From Paraburkholderia bannensis NBRC 103871 (lineage in GTDB: Bacteria; Pseudomonadota; Gammaproteobacteria; Burkholderiales; Burkholderiaceae), in the NCBI RefSeq assembly GCF_000685015.1, contig NZ_BAYA01000015.1, positions 1 through 64,000 on the forward strand: a stretch of 64,000 nucleotides of DNA. Reading direction: 5' to 3'. A program made the position numbers and the translations under genes. Positions 17,879-26,446 of this stretch are shown here, in pieces. The number at the start of each line of letters is the position of its first letter. The first letter of the stretch is position 1. Below the pieces are notes generated by a model. It ran no database searches, was not told the origin of the DNA, and worked only from the letters and a program-made list of their open reading frames with translations.

Positions 17879-17919
17879 TCGCCGCGCATTGAGCAACTCA
17901 AGCAACGCGAAGCGCCGCG

Positions 17920-20190
17920 TTACAGCACCGCCACCACCTTCACGTCGCTGCGATCCGCCGACGCCACGACCTTGCCGTCCACGCGGCGGAACGTGAGCGT
18001 CACCGACGCATTGCCCACGCGCAGATGCCCCACTTCGAGCCAGTCGATGCCTTCGGGCAGCATCGGCTGCTCGACGCGCACCTCGTGGCGCGCGGCGTCG
18101 ATGCTCACGCCCAGGCACGCCTCCAGCATCATGAACGGCGAGCCCGCCGCCCACGCCTGCGGAAGACACGCGACCGGATACGCCGTCGGCGGCTCGCCAC
18201 GGCGTCGCGGGAAGCCGCAGAACAGCTCCGGCAAGCGCATATCGAACGTCACCGCAGCTTCGAACAGGGCCTGCAGCAGCCGCACGGCCGCTTCCTTGCG
18301 TCCATAGCGCGCAAGACCGCGCGCGCACAACGCGTTGTCATGCGGCCAGACCGAGCCGTTGTGATACGCCATCGGATTGAAGCGCGCCTGGCCCGCCGCG
18401 AGCGTACGCACGCCCCAGCCCGTATGGAACAGCGCCGATTCAAGAATCCCCGCCACCGCGCGCCCGCGCTCGTAATCGGGCAGCCCGAAGGCGAGCAGGT
18501 GCCCCGCGTTCGACGCGAGCACGCGGCAGAGTTCGCCATGACCGTCGAGCGCAATGCCGTAGAACTCCGACTCCGGCATCCAGAAGCGATCCTCCACGCA
18601 ACGGCGGATTTTCGCGGCGCGGCCCGCGTAACGCGCGGCTTCTTCGACGAGACCGCGATGCGTGGCGAACTTCGACATCGTTTCGAAGGCCGCGCTCGCG
18701 TAGGCCTGCACTTCGACCAGCGCGATCGGGCCATCGGGAAAGCGACCGTCGGCATGGAACACGGAATCGTGACTGTCTTTCCAGCCTTGATTCGCAAGGC
18801 CGCCTTCCGACTCGCGCCGATAATCGAGCAGGCCGAGTTTGTTGCGGTCGCAAACACCTGCGACCCACGCGGCCGCGCGTTCGAGCGCGGGCCAGAGTTC
18901 GTCGATCAGCGTCATGTCGCCGGTGCGCTCGGCGTAAGCGCCCGCCAGCACCACGAATAGCGGCGTGGAATCCACCCCGCCGTAGTAGAGCGCGAACGGC
19001 ACTTCGCCGGTGGCGGCCATTTCGCTCTTGCGCATCTCGTGCATGATCTTGCCGACCGCCGCATCGCGGAACGCCGAATCCTCGCGCGCCTGATGCGCCG
19101 CGAGAAAGCGCAGCACGCCGCGTGCGAGCGCCGGTTGCAGCCAGAGCGTCTGCAACGAAGTGATGATCGCGTCGCGGCCAAACGGCGTGGAGAACCACGG
19201 AATGCCCGCATACGGATACGGGCCGGTCGGCAGGTCGGTGGTCAGGAGGCCGAGATCGGCAATCGAGCGGTTGATCCACGAATTGAAGAGCGGATTGCTC
19301 GAGCGCACGCGTGCGGTCTGGCGGCGGCGCTCGCGCATCACAATGTGCGCATCGACCAGCGCGGCGCGCACGGCTGCACGACCCACGCTCTGGCCGTTCG
19401 AATCGGCGAGGCAATGGCGCGGCTTGATGATGCCCGCGCTCGGCGCATCGGGCGCGACGCCTTCGAGCGCCTCGACCTCGATTGCCACGGTCAGGTAGAG
19501 CGACACGCACGCCTGCGCGGGCAATTCGACGGAAAAGTCCGCGCGATCCGCGAGCAGCTTGTCCGGCTTCGGCGAGAACTCGATGCGCACGCGCCGCGCG
19601 ACCTTGTCCAGACCGATGTATTCGAGCCGCACCGCATTGCCTTCGATGCGCGGGGGCTTGAGTTCGCCGCGCACCGCGCGCTTGAGGCCACGCACTTCGA
19701 ACATGTCGCGGAAGTCGCTGGCGAACGACACCGAAAGCGGCACCACGGCGTCCTGCGTGCCGTAATTGGTGAGCTCGATGGCTTCGGTCATCATCGTGCC
19801 CGAGAGCACGCGCTCGCGTTCGACGTGAATGACGCCTTCGGGCGTGCTCGTGCCACCCAGCGGCGGCAACGGGCGATTGGTGAGGTGGGCCGTGAAGGCC
19901 GTGTTGTCGCTGCTCACGCTGCCCGAGAGCAGCGAAGGCACGCGCCCGCCGAACGTGAGGCGCAACGACGACAGCACGCGCGTATCGTTGACGAACAGGC
20001 CGTCGTCGATACCGGTGATGTCGCCTAGCGGGTCGTTGACGATGAAGGTGTCGCCCGACTTCAGCACGTGCTGGTCGGCGCTGGCGACTTCGGGGGTTTC
20101 CGGCGCGATGAAAGCGCCATCGGGAGATGAGTCGGGATGATCGACGCCGCTGGAACGCGTGACGCCGCCGAGTGTTTCAGGATCCTGCAT
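17920..20190 (-). CDS. Amylo-alpha-1,6-glucosidase-like protein (glycogen debranching type)
   Basis: 756 residues in two parts: an N-terminal beta-rich GDE_N_bis-like domain (about 40-240, GDTFIVNDPLGDITGIDDGLFVNDTRVLS) and a C-terminal alpha/alpha six-hairpin glycosidase domain (about 310-700, with YAGIPWFSTPFGRDAIITSLQT and YHNGSVWPHDNALCARGLARYG). The family trims alpha-1,6 branches or related glucosides. Many Burkholderiales encode it alone, away from glg operons, as here. Actual substrate unproven. It lacks a signal peptide, so it is cytoplasmic. The conserved acidic residues of the C-terminal domain appear present. Confidence 0.88.
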   Translation of the reverse strand: MQDPETLGGVTRSSGVDHPDSSPDGAFIAPETPEVASADQHVLKSGDTFIVNDPLGDITGIDDGLFVNDTRVLSSLRLTFGGRVPSLLSGSVSSDNTAFTAHLTNRPLPPLGGTSTPEGVIHVERERVLSGTMMTEAIELTNYGTQDAVVPLSVSFASDFRDMFEVRGLKRAVRGELKPPRIEGNAVRLEYIGLDKVARRVRIEFSPKPDKLLADRADFSVELPAQACVSLYLTVAIEVEALEGVAPDAPSAGIIKPRHCLADSNGQSVGRAAVRAALVDAHIVMRERRRQTARVRSSNPLFNSWINRSIADLGLLTTDLPTGPYPYAGIPWFSTPFGRDAIITSLQTLWLQPALARGVLRFLAAHQAREDSAFRDAAVGKIMHEMRKSEMAATGEVPFALYYGGVDSTPLFVVLAGAYAERTGDMTLIDELWPALERAAAWVAGVCDRNKLGLLDYRRESEGGLANQGWKDSHDSVFHADGRFPDGPIALVEVQAYASAAFETMSKFATHRGLVEEAARYAGRAAKIRRCVEDRFWMPESEFYGIALDGHGELCRVLASNAGHLLAFGLPDYERGRAVAGILESALFHTGWGVRTLAAGQARFNPMAYHNGSVWPHDNALCARGLARYGRKEAAVRLLQALFEAAVTFDMRLPELFCGFPRRRGEPPTAYPVACLPQAWAAGSPFMMLEACLGVSIDAARHEVRVEQPMLPEGIDWLEVGHLRVGNASVTLTFRRVDGKVVASADRSDVKVVAVL

Positions 20191-20325
20191 TGAATGCCTC
20201 CTCTCTAACGCTCAACCATTGCCTGATCGGTACATCTTGGTGCCTCGTCCGGACGATTGTAGTGGCTATGCAGCGGTTCGCGCGAATCCCTGCCAGGCAT
20301 CGCCCGACTCAGTGGAAAAATGCCC

Positions 20326-20373
20326 CGGAAAAAATGACGGGCGCCGGCACGGTAAAACGTGCGGGCGCCCGTC
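20326..20373 (-). terminator. Rho-independent terminator of gltA
   Basis: A long stem (20336-20351, GACGGGCGCCGGCACG, with 20358-20373; one G-G mismatch inside) closes a GTAAAA loop. Read on the minus strand it is followed by CATTTTTTCC. It lies in the otherwise empty 20191-20495 gap, downstream of the citrate synthase gene. Confidence 0.9.
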
Positions 20374-20495
20374 GATCGCTGCGCGCAGGCTCGTGGCTCG
20401 CGCGCGCTCGTCACAACGTTATGCGTCGATGCGTGGCATGGCGATCATGATTGCGCGTGAGCGAATCGGTTGGATTTAGCGTTGCTAGCGTTGCT

Positions 20496-21797
20496 TTAGC
20501 GTTGCGCGATCGGCTTGGCTTCACGCGGCGTGTTGCCGATGAAGAGCTGACGCGGACGGCCGATCTTCTGTTCCGGATCGCCGATCATTTCGTTCCATTG
20601 CGCGATCCAGCCCACCGTGCGCGCCATCGCGAAAATGCAGGTGAACATGGCCGTGGGAATGCCCAGCGCGCGCTGCACGATGCCCGAGTAGAAGTCGACG
20701 TTCGGGTACAGCTTGCGCGACACGAAGTATTCGTCTTCCAGCGCGATCTTTTCCAGCGCCATCGCGAGCTTGAACAGCGGGTCGTCGTGCAGGCCCAGTT
20801 CGTTGAGCACTTCGTGGCACGTTTCGCGCATCAGCTTGGCGCGCGGATCGTAGTTCTTGTACACGCGGTGACCGAAGCCCATCAGCTTCACGCCCGAGTT
20901 CTTGTCCTTCACCTGCTCGATGAACTTCGGAATGTTGTCGACCGAGCCGATTTCTTCGAGCATGTTCAGCGCGGCTTCGTTCGCGCCGCCGTGCGCCGGG
21001 CCCCACAGACAGGCGATACCAGCTGCGATGCACGCAAACGGGTTCGCACCCGACGAACCCGCCAGACGCACCGTCGAGGTCGAAGCGTTCTGCTCGTGAT
21101 CGGCGTGCAGGATCAGGATACGGTCGAGCGCGCGCACCAGCACGTCGTTGACCTTGTACTCCTCGGCCGGGTTCGAGAACATCATCTGCATGAAGTTCGC
21201 GCTGTACGACAGGTCGTTGCGCGGGTACACGAACGGCTGGCCAACCGTGTACTTGTAGGCCATCGCCACCAGCGTCGGCAGCTTCGCGATCATGCGCACG
21301 GCCGAGACTTCGCGATGCTGCGGATCGTTGATGTCGAGCGAGTCGTGATAGAACGCCGACAGCGCGCCGACTGCGGCGACCAGAATCGCCATCGGGTGCG
21401 CGTCGCGGCGAAAACCGCGGAAGAAGAAGTGCATCTGCTCGTGAACCATCGTGTGGTTCGTGACGGTCGCAACGAACTCGTCCTTCTGCTTTTGCGTCGG
21501 CAGTTCGCCCTTCAGGAGCAGGTAGCAGCTTTCGAGGAAGTCGGCGTTTTGCGCGAGGTTGTCGATCGGGTAGCCGCGATAGAGCAGCTCGCCCTTGTCG
21601 CCGTCGATATAGGTGATCGCCGAGTTGCACGCCGCCGTGGACATGAAGCCCGGATCGTACGTGAACATGCCGGTCTGGCCGTACAGCTTGCGAATGTCGA
21701 TCACGTCCGGGCCTTGCGTGCCCTTGTAGACCGGCAGCTGGACGCCTTCAGCGTGGCCGGGGATCGTGAGTGTGGCGTGGGTCTTCGAGTCGATCAT
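20496..21797 (-). CDS. gltA: Citrate synthase, type II (hexameric)
   Basis: A 433-residue TCA-cycle enzyme condensing acetyl-CoA and oxaloacetate. Active-site blocks are GPAHGGANEAAL (first catalytic histidine), MGFGHRVYKNYDPRA (second) and the catalytic aspartate in YPNVDFYSGI. The RPRQLFIGN segment near the C-terminus is normal for Gram-negative GltA. I chose the ATG at 21797, with AAGGA six bases upstream, over the in-frame ATG at 21812, which has none. The N-terminus (MIDSKTHATLTIPGHAEG) differs from the common burkholderial start, so it may be one of two paralogues. Confidence 0.94.
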   Translation of the reverse strand: MIDSKTHATLTIPGHAEGVQLPVYKGTQGPDVIDIRKLYGQTGMFTYDPGFMSTAACNSAITYIDGDKGELLYRGYPIDNLAQNADFLESCYLLLKGELPTQKQKDEFVATVTNHTMVHEQMHFFFRGFRRDAHPMAILVAAVGALSAFYHDSLDINDPQHREVSAVRMIAKLPTLVAMAYKYTVGQPFVYPRNDLSYSANFMQMMFSNPAEEYKVNDVLVRALDRILILHADHEQNASTSTVRLAGSSGANPFACIAAGIACLWGPAHGGANEAALNMLEEIGSVDNIPKFIEQVKDKNSGVKLMGFGHRVYKNYDPRAKLMRETCHEVLNELGLHDDPLFKLAMALEKIALEDEYFVSRKLYPNVDFYSGIVQRALGIPTAMFTCIFAMARTVGWIAQWNEMIGDPEQKIGRPRQLFIGNTPREAKPIAQR

Positions 21798-21818
21798 TTC
21801 CTGTCCTTGCATTCAATT

Positions 21819-21851
21819 GCACTTAAGTGGCACTCAAGTGGCACTCAAGCA
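21819..21851. repeat. Three tandem 11-bp repeats upstream of gltA
   Basis: GCACTTAAGTG, GCACTCAAGTG and GCACTCAAGCA lie end to end, 22 bp upstream of the gltA start codon and within its probable leader. GCACTTAAGTG is nearly self-complementary (CACTTAAGTG is a perfect palindrome). The rest of 21798-22192 has no gene. Confidence 0.85.
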
Positions 21852-22118
21852 CCGTTACTTCGCAAGACGCAGCGCTGCACGGTGCCTTTCCGGTGCGGCT
21901 TCACTGCGACCACTTGCCGCATTTTACGCCGCGCCGCACCATCGATTGATAGCGAGACCAGCAACAATGCCTCTTCGGATCAACAACATTGAATGCTTGC
22001 AGCTTCCTTAATCCCGATTTGTGCAACAATATTTTGCCAGTGCAGCGCAACATCGACGCTCCGTATCTGCGATACTGCGTCACATGTCATTGACTTCCCC
22101 TGTCAGGCATGCATCTTT

Positions 22119-22148
22119 GGCCCGCCTTCCTTTTGGCGGGCCTTTTTT
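22119..22148 (+). terminator. Strong intrinsic terminator in the leader of a small gene
   Basis: GGCCCGCC (22119-22126) pairs with GGCGGGCC (22135-22142), followed by six T. It ends 45 bp upstream of the ATG at 22193. No gene ends just upstream on the plus strand, so it either terminates a small unseen transcript or acts as an attenuator. Confidence 0.88.
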
Positions 22149-22192
22149 ACTTAGGCCACACGCGCTGTACGCAAAACGTAAGGAAAGAACAG

Positions 22193-22594
22193 ATGAACAT
22201 TTCGATCGACACCCTGTTCGCTGAAGACGAACTTGCAGAGGGCGCCGTCGTTACGGCTCTCAATCACCAGGACATCGTCGTCGCGCTGTCGGCGGCTCTC
22301 GCCTCGGAACGCGTGGCGGTGCTCCACATGCTTTACCCGCGCACCGACGCGCGCACGCACCGCAGCCTCGACCAGCTCGTCCATGCGCTCAACGGTCACG
22401 GCCTGCACCAGGTCGCCCGCCTCGTCTCGCAGGAAGCGCATTACCTCGTGTTCAAGGATCCGGTGAAGGCATGGAAGGCCTTCCACGAAATCCGCAACGA
22501 CTCGCTCGCGATTGGCGTGCACCTGTACTACGCGGGTCTCGTTGGCGAAGCCGCCGAGAACAAGCTCGACGCGCACGCACACGGCCGCGACTAA
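22193..22594 (+). CDS. Small hypothetical protein, DUF-type, unknown function
   Basis: A 133-residue soluble, mostly helical protein with no signal peptide or membrane segment. It starts at an ATG with AAGGAAAG 6-13 bases upstream. I do not recognise a catalytic motif. Histidines cluster in HGLHQVARLVSQEAHY and at the C-terminus (DAHAHGRD). Codon use matches the core genome, so it is probably a real conserved burkholderial gene. It is preceded by an intrinsic terminator in its leader and followed by another. Confidence 0.75.
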   Translation: MNISIDTLFAEDELAEGAVVTALNHQDIVVALSAALASERVAVLHMLYPRTDARTHRSLDQLVHALNGHGLHQVARLVSQEAHYLVFKDPVKAWKAFHEIRNDSLAIGVHLYYAGLVGEAAENKLDAHAHGRD

Positions 22595-22709
22595 GCCCGG
22601 CCTGGCGCGGCAAGGCGATCCAGCATCGCCTGACCTGTTGCCGTGTTGCCCGGTTGAGCGCACCTTGCGCCAGCCGGGCGACTTGCCTGCCCTTCGGCTT
22701 TTCAATATT

Positions 22710-22734
22710 TCCCGCAATTTGTGCGGCTTTTTTT
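22710..22734 (+). terminator. Rho-independent terminator after the small hypothetical gene
   Basis: CCGCA (22712-22716) pairs with TGCGG (22722-22726), followed by a run of seven T. It is short but well placed, about 115 bp after the stop. Confidence 0.75.
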
Positions 22735-22775
22735 GCGCGCAGATTAATTCGGAATGCTACGCATTGACAGGCAGA

Positions 22776-22800
22776 TGAAAACGGCCGCATGACGCGGCCG
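22776..22800 (-). terminator. Rho-independent terminator of the alpha/beta hydrolase gene
   Basis: CGGCCGC (22782-22788) pairs with GCGGCCG (22794-22800) around a 5-nt loop. On the minus strand it is followed by TTTTC. It lies 34 bp past the hydrolase stop. Confidence 0.8.
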
Positions 22801-22833
22801 CTAGCCAACTGCCATCAAAGGCTGATTGACGCC

Positions 22834-23730
22834 TCAGCGTCCGTGGCCGCTCGCGAAATGATCGATCAGATCGTTGAACGCACCAGGCCGCGCGAGATTC
22901 ATGCCGTGCGAAGCGCCCTCCACCGTCGCGCGGCGCGCGTCGGGCATCCACTCTTCCAGTGCCGCAGCGGCGCGCTGGAACATCACCGGGCTCAGCTCGC
23001 CGTCGATCAGCAGCACGGGGCACGTCACCTCAGCGGCTTCCTCGCGCGTGTACGGCGCGAGCGGGTCGAGGAACTGCGGCCCCAGCGTGTGCGCATTGTC
23101 GATCGCCATCTGGCGGAACGAACGCGTGCTCTTGGCCCAGAAACCGGGACGGCTCACCGAATCGACGAACAGCTCCAGCCCCCCATTCACGTCGCCCGCT
23201 TCGATCAGTTGCACGGCGCGGGCGCGCAGCGCGTTGACCGTCTCGGGCAGCTTGGCGAGGCTCTGGCCGGGCTGCTGCACCGGGCCGCCCGGATCGGCGA
23301 GCGTGAGCGACTGCAGGTGCTGCGGATAGCGGCGCGCGAAGTGATACGCGACCGAGCCGCCGCGCGAGTGGCCGATCACGTGCGCCGGCCCCGCGCCAAA
23401 GGCGTCGATGAACTGCGCGATCTCGTCGGCGTGACGGCTCCAGCTGAAGGGCTCGCTGGCTGCGCCGCCGGGCGCGGGCCAGTAATGCGTAAGGCTCACG
23501 GAGACGCAACGATAGTGCTCGCCCAGGCCCGCGAGCTGCGGCTGCCAGTAGCGATAATCGCAAAGCGACCCGTGGATAAACAGGAGCAATTCGCCCTTGC
23601 CGGTTTCGACATATGGCATGGGCTGCCCGCCGGGCAGTTCGACGAACGACCCGGGAGCGGGAAATACGGCTTGATTCACGGCTGGATGATGACTGACGAA
23701 AGCTGACGAAGGAACGGCGCTGGCGTCCAC
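22834..23730 (-). CDS. Alpha/beta-fold hydrolase
   Basis: 298 residues with the full alpha/beta hydrolase layout: oxyanion HGS (about 53-55), nucleophile elbow GHSRGG (about 119-124), an acid in the VLLIDGELSPVM strand, and the histidine in GASHGMN near the C-terminus. The fold is that of esterases and haloperoxidase-like enzymes, and the substrate is unknown. The only long start is GTG at 23730, with no ribosome site. The first 25 or so residues look unstructured, so the true start could be further in. Confidence 0.85.
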   Translation of the reverse strand: MDASAVPSSAFVSHHPAVNQAVFPAPGSFVELPGGQPMPYVETGKGELLLFIHGSLCDYRYWQPQLAGLGEHYRCVSVSLTHYWPAPGGAASEPFSWSRHADEIAQFIDAFGAGPAHVIGHSRGGSVAYHFARRYPQHLQSLTLADPGGPVQQPGQSLAKLPETVNALRARAVQLIEAGDVNGGLELFVDSVSRPGFWAKSTRSFRQMAIDNAHTLGPQFLDPLAPYTREEAAEVTCPVLLIDGELSPVMFQRAAAALEEWMPDARRATVEGASHGMNLARPGAFNDLIDHFASGHGR

Positions 23731-23859
23731 ACTGCAACGCTGCGTCGCCCGACGTAATTCAGGGTAACAAGAAAAGCGAAAGGCGCGTATTGTCGCACGA
23801 GCGCGCCCGCCTCGCCGGGCCTGACTTTCGGCGGCGGCTTTCAGCGGGTTTCAGGTCGG

Positions 23860-23914
23860 CTTCAAGCCAACTTCAAACCAACTTCAAGCCAACTTCGGGC
23901 GGACTTCGGGCCGG
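23860..23914. repeat. Five tandem 11-bp repeats next to the mreB-like gene end
   Basis: Units CTTCAAGCCAA, CTTCAAACCAA, CTTCAAGCCAA, then two diverged CTTCGGGCSGR units, lie head to tail just beyond the stop of the MreB-like gene. Imperfect copies (TTTCAGGTCGG) continue upstream. The array is in the non-coding gap 23731-23937. Confidence 0.85.
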
Positions 23915-23937
23915 TTCGGCTGCGTTTCGAAACGCGC

Positions 23938-25029
23938 TTAGTCGTAAGCGCTGAACGCCGGCTGATCGGCCAGCACGGCGCCCGCAGCGGCTGCCCCCGC
24001 ACCGCGCACGGCGCAGGTCAGCGGCGCGTCGGCCACGCGCACGGGCACGCCCAGTTCGGCGGCGAAGCACTGGTCGAGGCGGCCCAGCAGCGCGCCGCCG
24101 CCGGTCAGCACGATGCCGCTATCGGCGATATCGGTCACGAGTTCCGGCGGCGCGCTCTCGAATACCCGGCGCACCATGCCGATCACCTGGCGCAGCGGAA
24201 ACGCCAGCGCGTCGGCGATGTCCTCGCTGGTGATTTCGACCGTGCGCGGCAGGCCGTCTTCGACGCTGCGACCCGTCGCGCGCATGCGCTCGATGGGTTC
24301 GCCGTGCAACGCGCTGCCGATGGTCATTTTCAGGTGCTCGGCGGTCTGCTCGCCCAGGATCACGCCGTAGAGATTGCGCACGTGCTCGATGATGGCGCGG
24401 TCGAACTGGTCGCCGCCCACACGCAGCGAGCCGCTGCGCGCCACGCTGCCCAGCGCGATCACGCCGACTTCGGTGGTGCCGCCGCCGATGTCGACGACCA
24501 TCGAACCGGTCGGCGCGCCCACAGGCAGACCCGCGCCCAGCGCGGACGCCAGCGATTCGTCGATCAGGTTCACGGTGGCCGCGCCCGAGGCGAAGGCCGC
24601 CTCGCGAACCGCGCGGCGCTCCACGCGCGTGGCGTCGCCGGGCACGCAAACCGTGAACGCCGAGCGGCGGCTCAGCAGGCGGCGCGGCCGCGCCATCGCA
24701 ACGAAGCGGCGCATCATGTGCTCGGCCGCGAAAAAGTCGGCGATCACGCCGTGCGAGAGCGGCTTCACCGTTTCCAGGTTTTGCGGCGCGCGCCCGACCA
24801 GCGCCTTCGCCTGCGCGCCGACAGCGGCGACGCTCGCGTCAGCGGCCTTGCCTTTGCCCTTGAAGCCGTGGCGCTCGAAGCAGACGACCGATGGCTCGTC
24901 GAGCACGATGCCCCGATCCGCCGTGTAGATCAGCGTGTTGGCCGTGCCGAGGTCGACCGCCACCGAGTTGCGCTCGGCATGGCGGGACAGTGTGTGCAGA
25001 AGTGAAGATTGCCGCGTGGCTCGGGCCAT
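23938..25029 (-). CDS. MreB/actin-like ATPase paralogue
   Basis: A 363-residue actin-fold protein with MreB nucleotide-binding blocks: VDLGTANTLIYTADRG (phosphate 1), DIGGGTTEVGVIALG (phosphate 2) and VLTGGGALLGRLD (adenosine). MreB polymerises under the inner membrane and guides lateral wall synthesis. No mreC, mreD, mrdA or rodA lies nearby, and it has a Lys/Gly/Ala insertion (HGFKGKGKAADAS) near residue 55, so it looks like a second, stand-alone paralogue. Start uncertain: ATG 25029 fits the family; a longer frame to 25140 exists. No good ribosome site at either. Confidence 0.85.
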   Translation of the reverse strand: MARATRQSSLLHTLSRHAERNSVAVDLGTANTLIYTADRGIVLDEPSVVCFERHGFKGKGKAADASVAAVGAQAKALVGRAPQNLETVKPLSHGVIADFFAAEHMMRRFVAMARPRRLLSRRSAFTVCVPGDATRVERRAVREAAFASGAATVNLIDESLASALGAGLPVGAPTGSMVVDIGGGTTEVGVIALGSVARSGSLRVGGDQFDRAIIEHVRNLYGVILGEQTAEHLKMTIGSALHGEPIERMRATGRSVEDGLPRTVEITSEDIADALAFPLRQVIGMVRRVFESAPPELVTDIADSGIVLTGGGALLGRLDQCFAAELGVPVRVADAPLTCAVRGAGAAAAGAVLADQPAFSAYD

Positions 25030-25151
25030 GTCGTCGTTGTGTATGAGGAGCGCGCGCGCCGGCGGCACGCTCCCGGAATTCGAACCCGGCGCTTCGTCGT
25101 CAATGCAATCGTCTGAATAAACCGTAACGATAGAAAACAATCAGCTGAACT

Positions 25152-25170
25152 ATCCAATCCCCGATTGGAT
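25152..25170. promoter_or_regulatory. Inverted repeat upstream of the mreB-like gene
   Basis: ATCCAATC-CCC-GATTGGAT is a perfect 8-bp-arm inverted repeat about 125 bp upstream of the chosen start. A third half-site-like GATTGG follows at about 25184. It could be an operator. The rest of 25141-25408 has no gene. A second palindrome, TTCTGGCCTGCCAGAA, lies at 25388-25403. Confidence 0.45.
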
Positions 25171-25408
25171 CATTCTCCTGACGATTGGCATGAGATGCGA
25201 TGCGCCGGTTGCATGTGCCTTGACGGCCCACTGGCAGTGTTTACGGCACAAGCCGGGCGAGACTTTAACCGCGCCAGAAATAACCGGGCAGCTTAAACGC
25301 GAAATGTGGAAAAAATGCGTCAGGGCATGCTGGCTTGAGCCCCGAGCGGATTGACAAGGCGCGGCAGGCGCCGCGCCCCATGTGACTTTCTGGCCTGCCA
25401 GAACGTGA

Positions 25409-26053
25409 TTAACCCAGCACCCGCACCAACGCATCCCGGCCGAGCATCGCGCCTTGCGCCGTGATCGTGTGACCGACGCCCGGCAGCGCATAAGCGGCCA
25501 CCGCATACCCTGCATCGCTGAACGCCGTCGCAGCGCGTTCGAGTTCCTGCACGGGAATCACGTTGTCGTCCTCGCCATGCACGAGCGTGAGCGGCGTACG
25601 GTTTTGCGCAGTGACGGGCGCGGAGAGACGTCCGGCGTAAGCGACCACGCCTGCAAACCCGGCAGCCTGCGTCGCCACCAGATAGAGCGACATGATCGAG
25701 CCTTGCGAGAAACCGACCAGTGCCAGTTTGTCGGCGCCAAGGCCCCAGTGCGCGAGTTCATCGGCGAGACGTTTTTGCAGGATCGGTGCGGCGGCGGCCA
25801 CGCGCGCGCCGCGATTCGCTTCGTTGACGTCGCGCAGGCTGAACCACTGACGCCCGCCAAAGCCACCGTCGAACGGCTCGCTGCCGTCGAGCGACGCAAA
25901 CGCGACGCCGGGCAGCGCGTCGCGCCACGCGTCGGCGAGCGGCACCAGGTCGCGTGCGTTGCTGCCCACGCCGTGCAGCAGCACGACCAGCGCGCGCGGC
26001 GCGCCTTCAGCCGGCGCGAGGCGCCAGCCACCATCGAATTGTTCCCAGCTCAT
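25409..26053 (-). CDS. Phospholipase/carboxylesterase family alpha/beta hydrolase
   Basis: A 214-residue Abhydrolase_2 (acyl-protein-thioesterase-like) enzyme. It has an oxyanion loop VVLLHGVGSNARDL, nucleophile in GFSQGS (about 113-118), an aspartate in LVHGEDDNVIP and histidine in PGVGHTI. It should hydrolyse short carboxyl or thioester bonds in the cytoplasm. The ATG at 26053 has AGGGGA eight bases upstream, which decides against the in-frame ATG at 26086. It appears monocistronic. Confidence 0.9.
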   Translation of the reverse strand: MSWEQFDGGWRLAPAEGAPRALVVLLHGVGSNARDLVPLADAWRDALPGVAFASLDGSEPFDGGFGGRQWFSLRDVNEANRGARVAAAAPILQKRLADELAHWGLGADKLALVGFSQGSIMSLYLVATQAAGFAGVVAYAGRLSAPVTAQNRTPLTLVHGEDDNVIPVQELERAATAFSDAGYAVAAYALPGVGHTITAQGAMLGRDALVRVLG

Positions 26054-26446
26054 TCTGGAGATCCCCTGTGGGCGTGTTTCTGACAAATGCGGATCAGGCT
26101 CGCGGAGGTGTCGAACGATCGGATGGCCCAGGGATGGCCCAACAATGGCTCAACAACAGGCATCGCGCTTGCGTCCCCCGCGCCAGCCGCAAGGATACGC
26201 CGGGCTTGCAGAACGCGTCGGCGCGATTGCCAGACGAAAGGAAACGGTAAGCACAAGGTACGGACACACGTGCGGCGCGCTAGCCGCGGTGAAGTCCCTT
26301 CCCGGCGTGGGGATGCTTGCACGCCTTCGATGGCCATTTGCGAATGCGGTTATCCTTGCCGCAAATCGGCCCCGCTGCGCGCGGGCCTCGCGGGCCCTTT
26401 CCCGCCTTGCAGCACCGAACAGCACCGATTCACGCGGAGACAAAGC
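26054..26446. other. 393-bp divergent intergenic region
   Basis: No gene supported. A frame running in from 26087 has poor codon use until the transporter start. There are short near-repeats GGATGGCCCA at 26120-26141, then CAACAATGGCTCAACAAC. Promoters for the esterase (minus) and the DHA2 exporter (plus) must lie here. Confidence 0.45.

Noticed and set aside
16817..18328. Long minus-strand frame over the asparaginase and glycosidase end
   Set aside because: Shadow of two well-supported genes, with no family resemblance.
25358..25377. GC-rich hairpin as an intrinsic terminator downstream of the esterase
   Set aside because: The stem GGCGCGG/CCGCGCC is good, but neither strand has a T tract after it.
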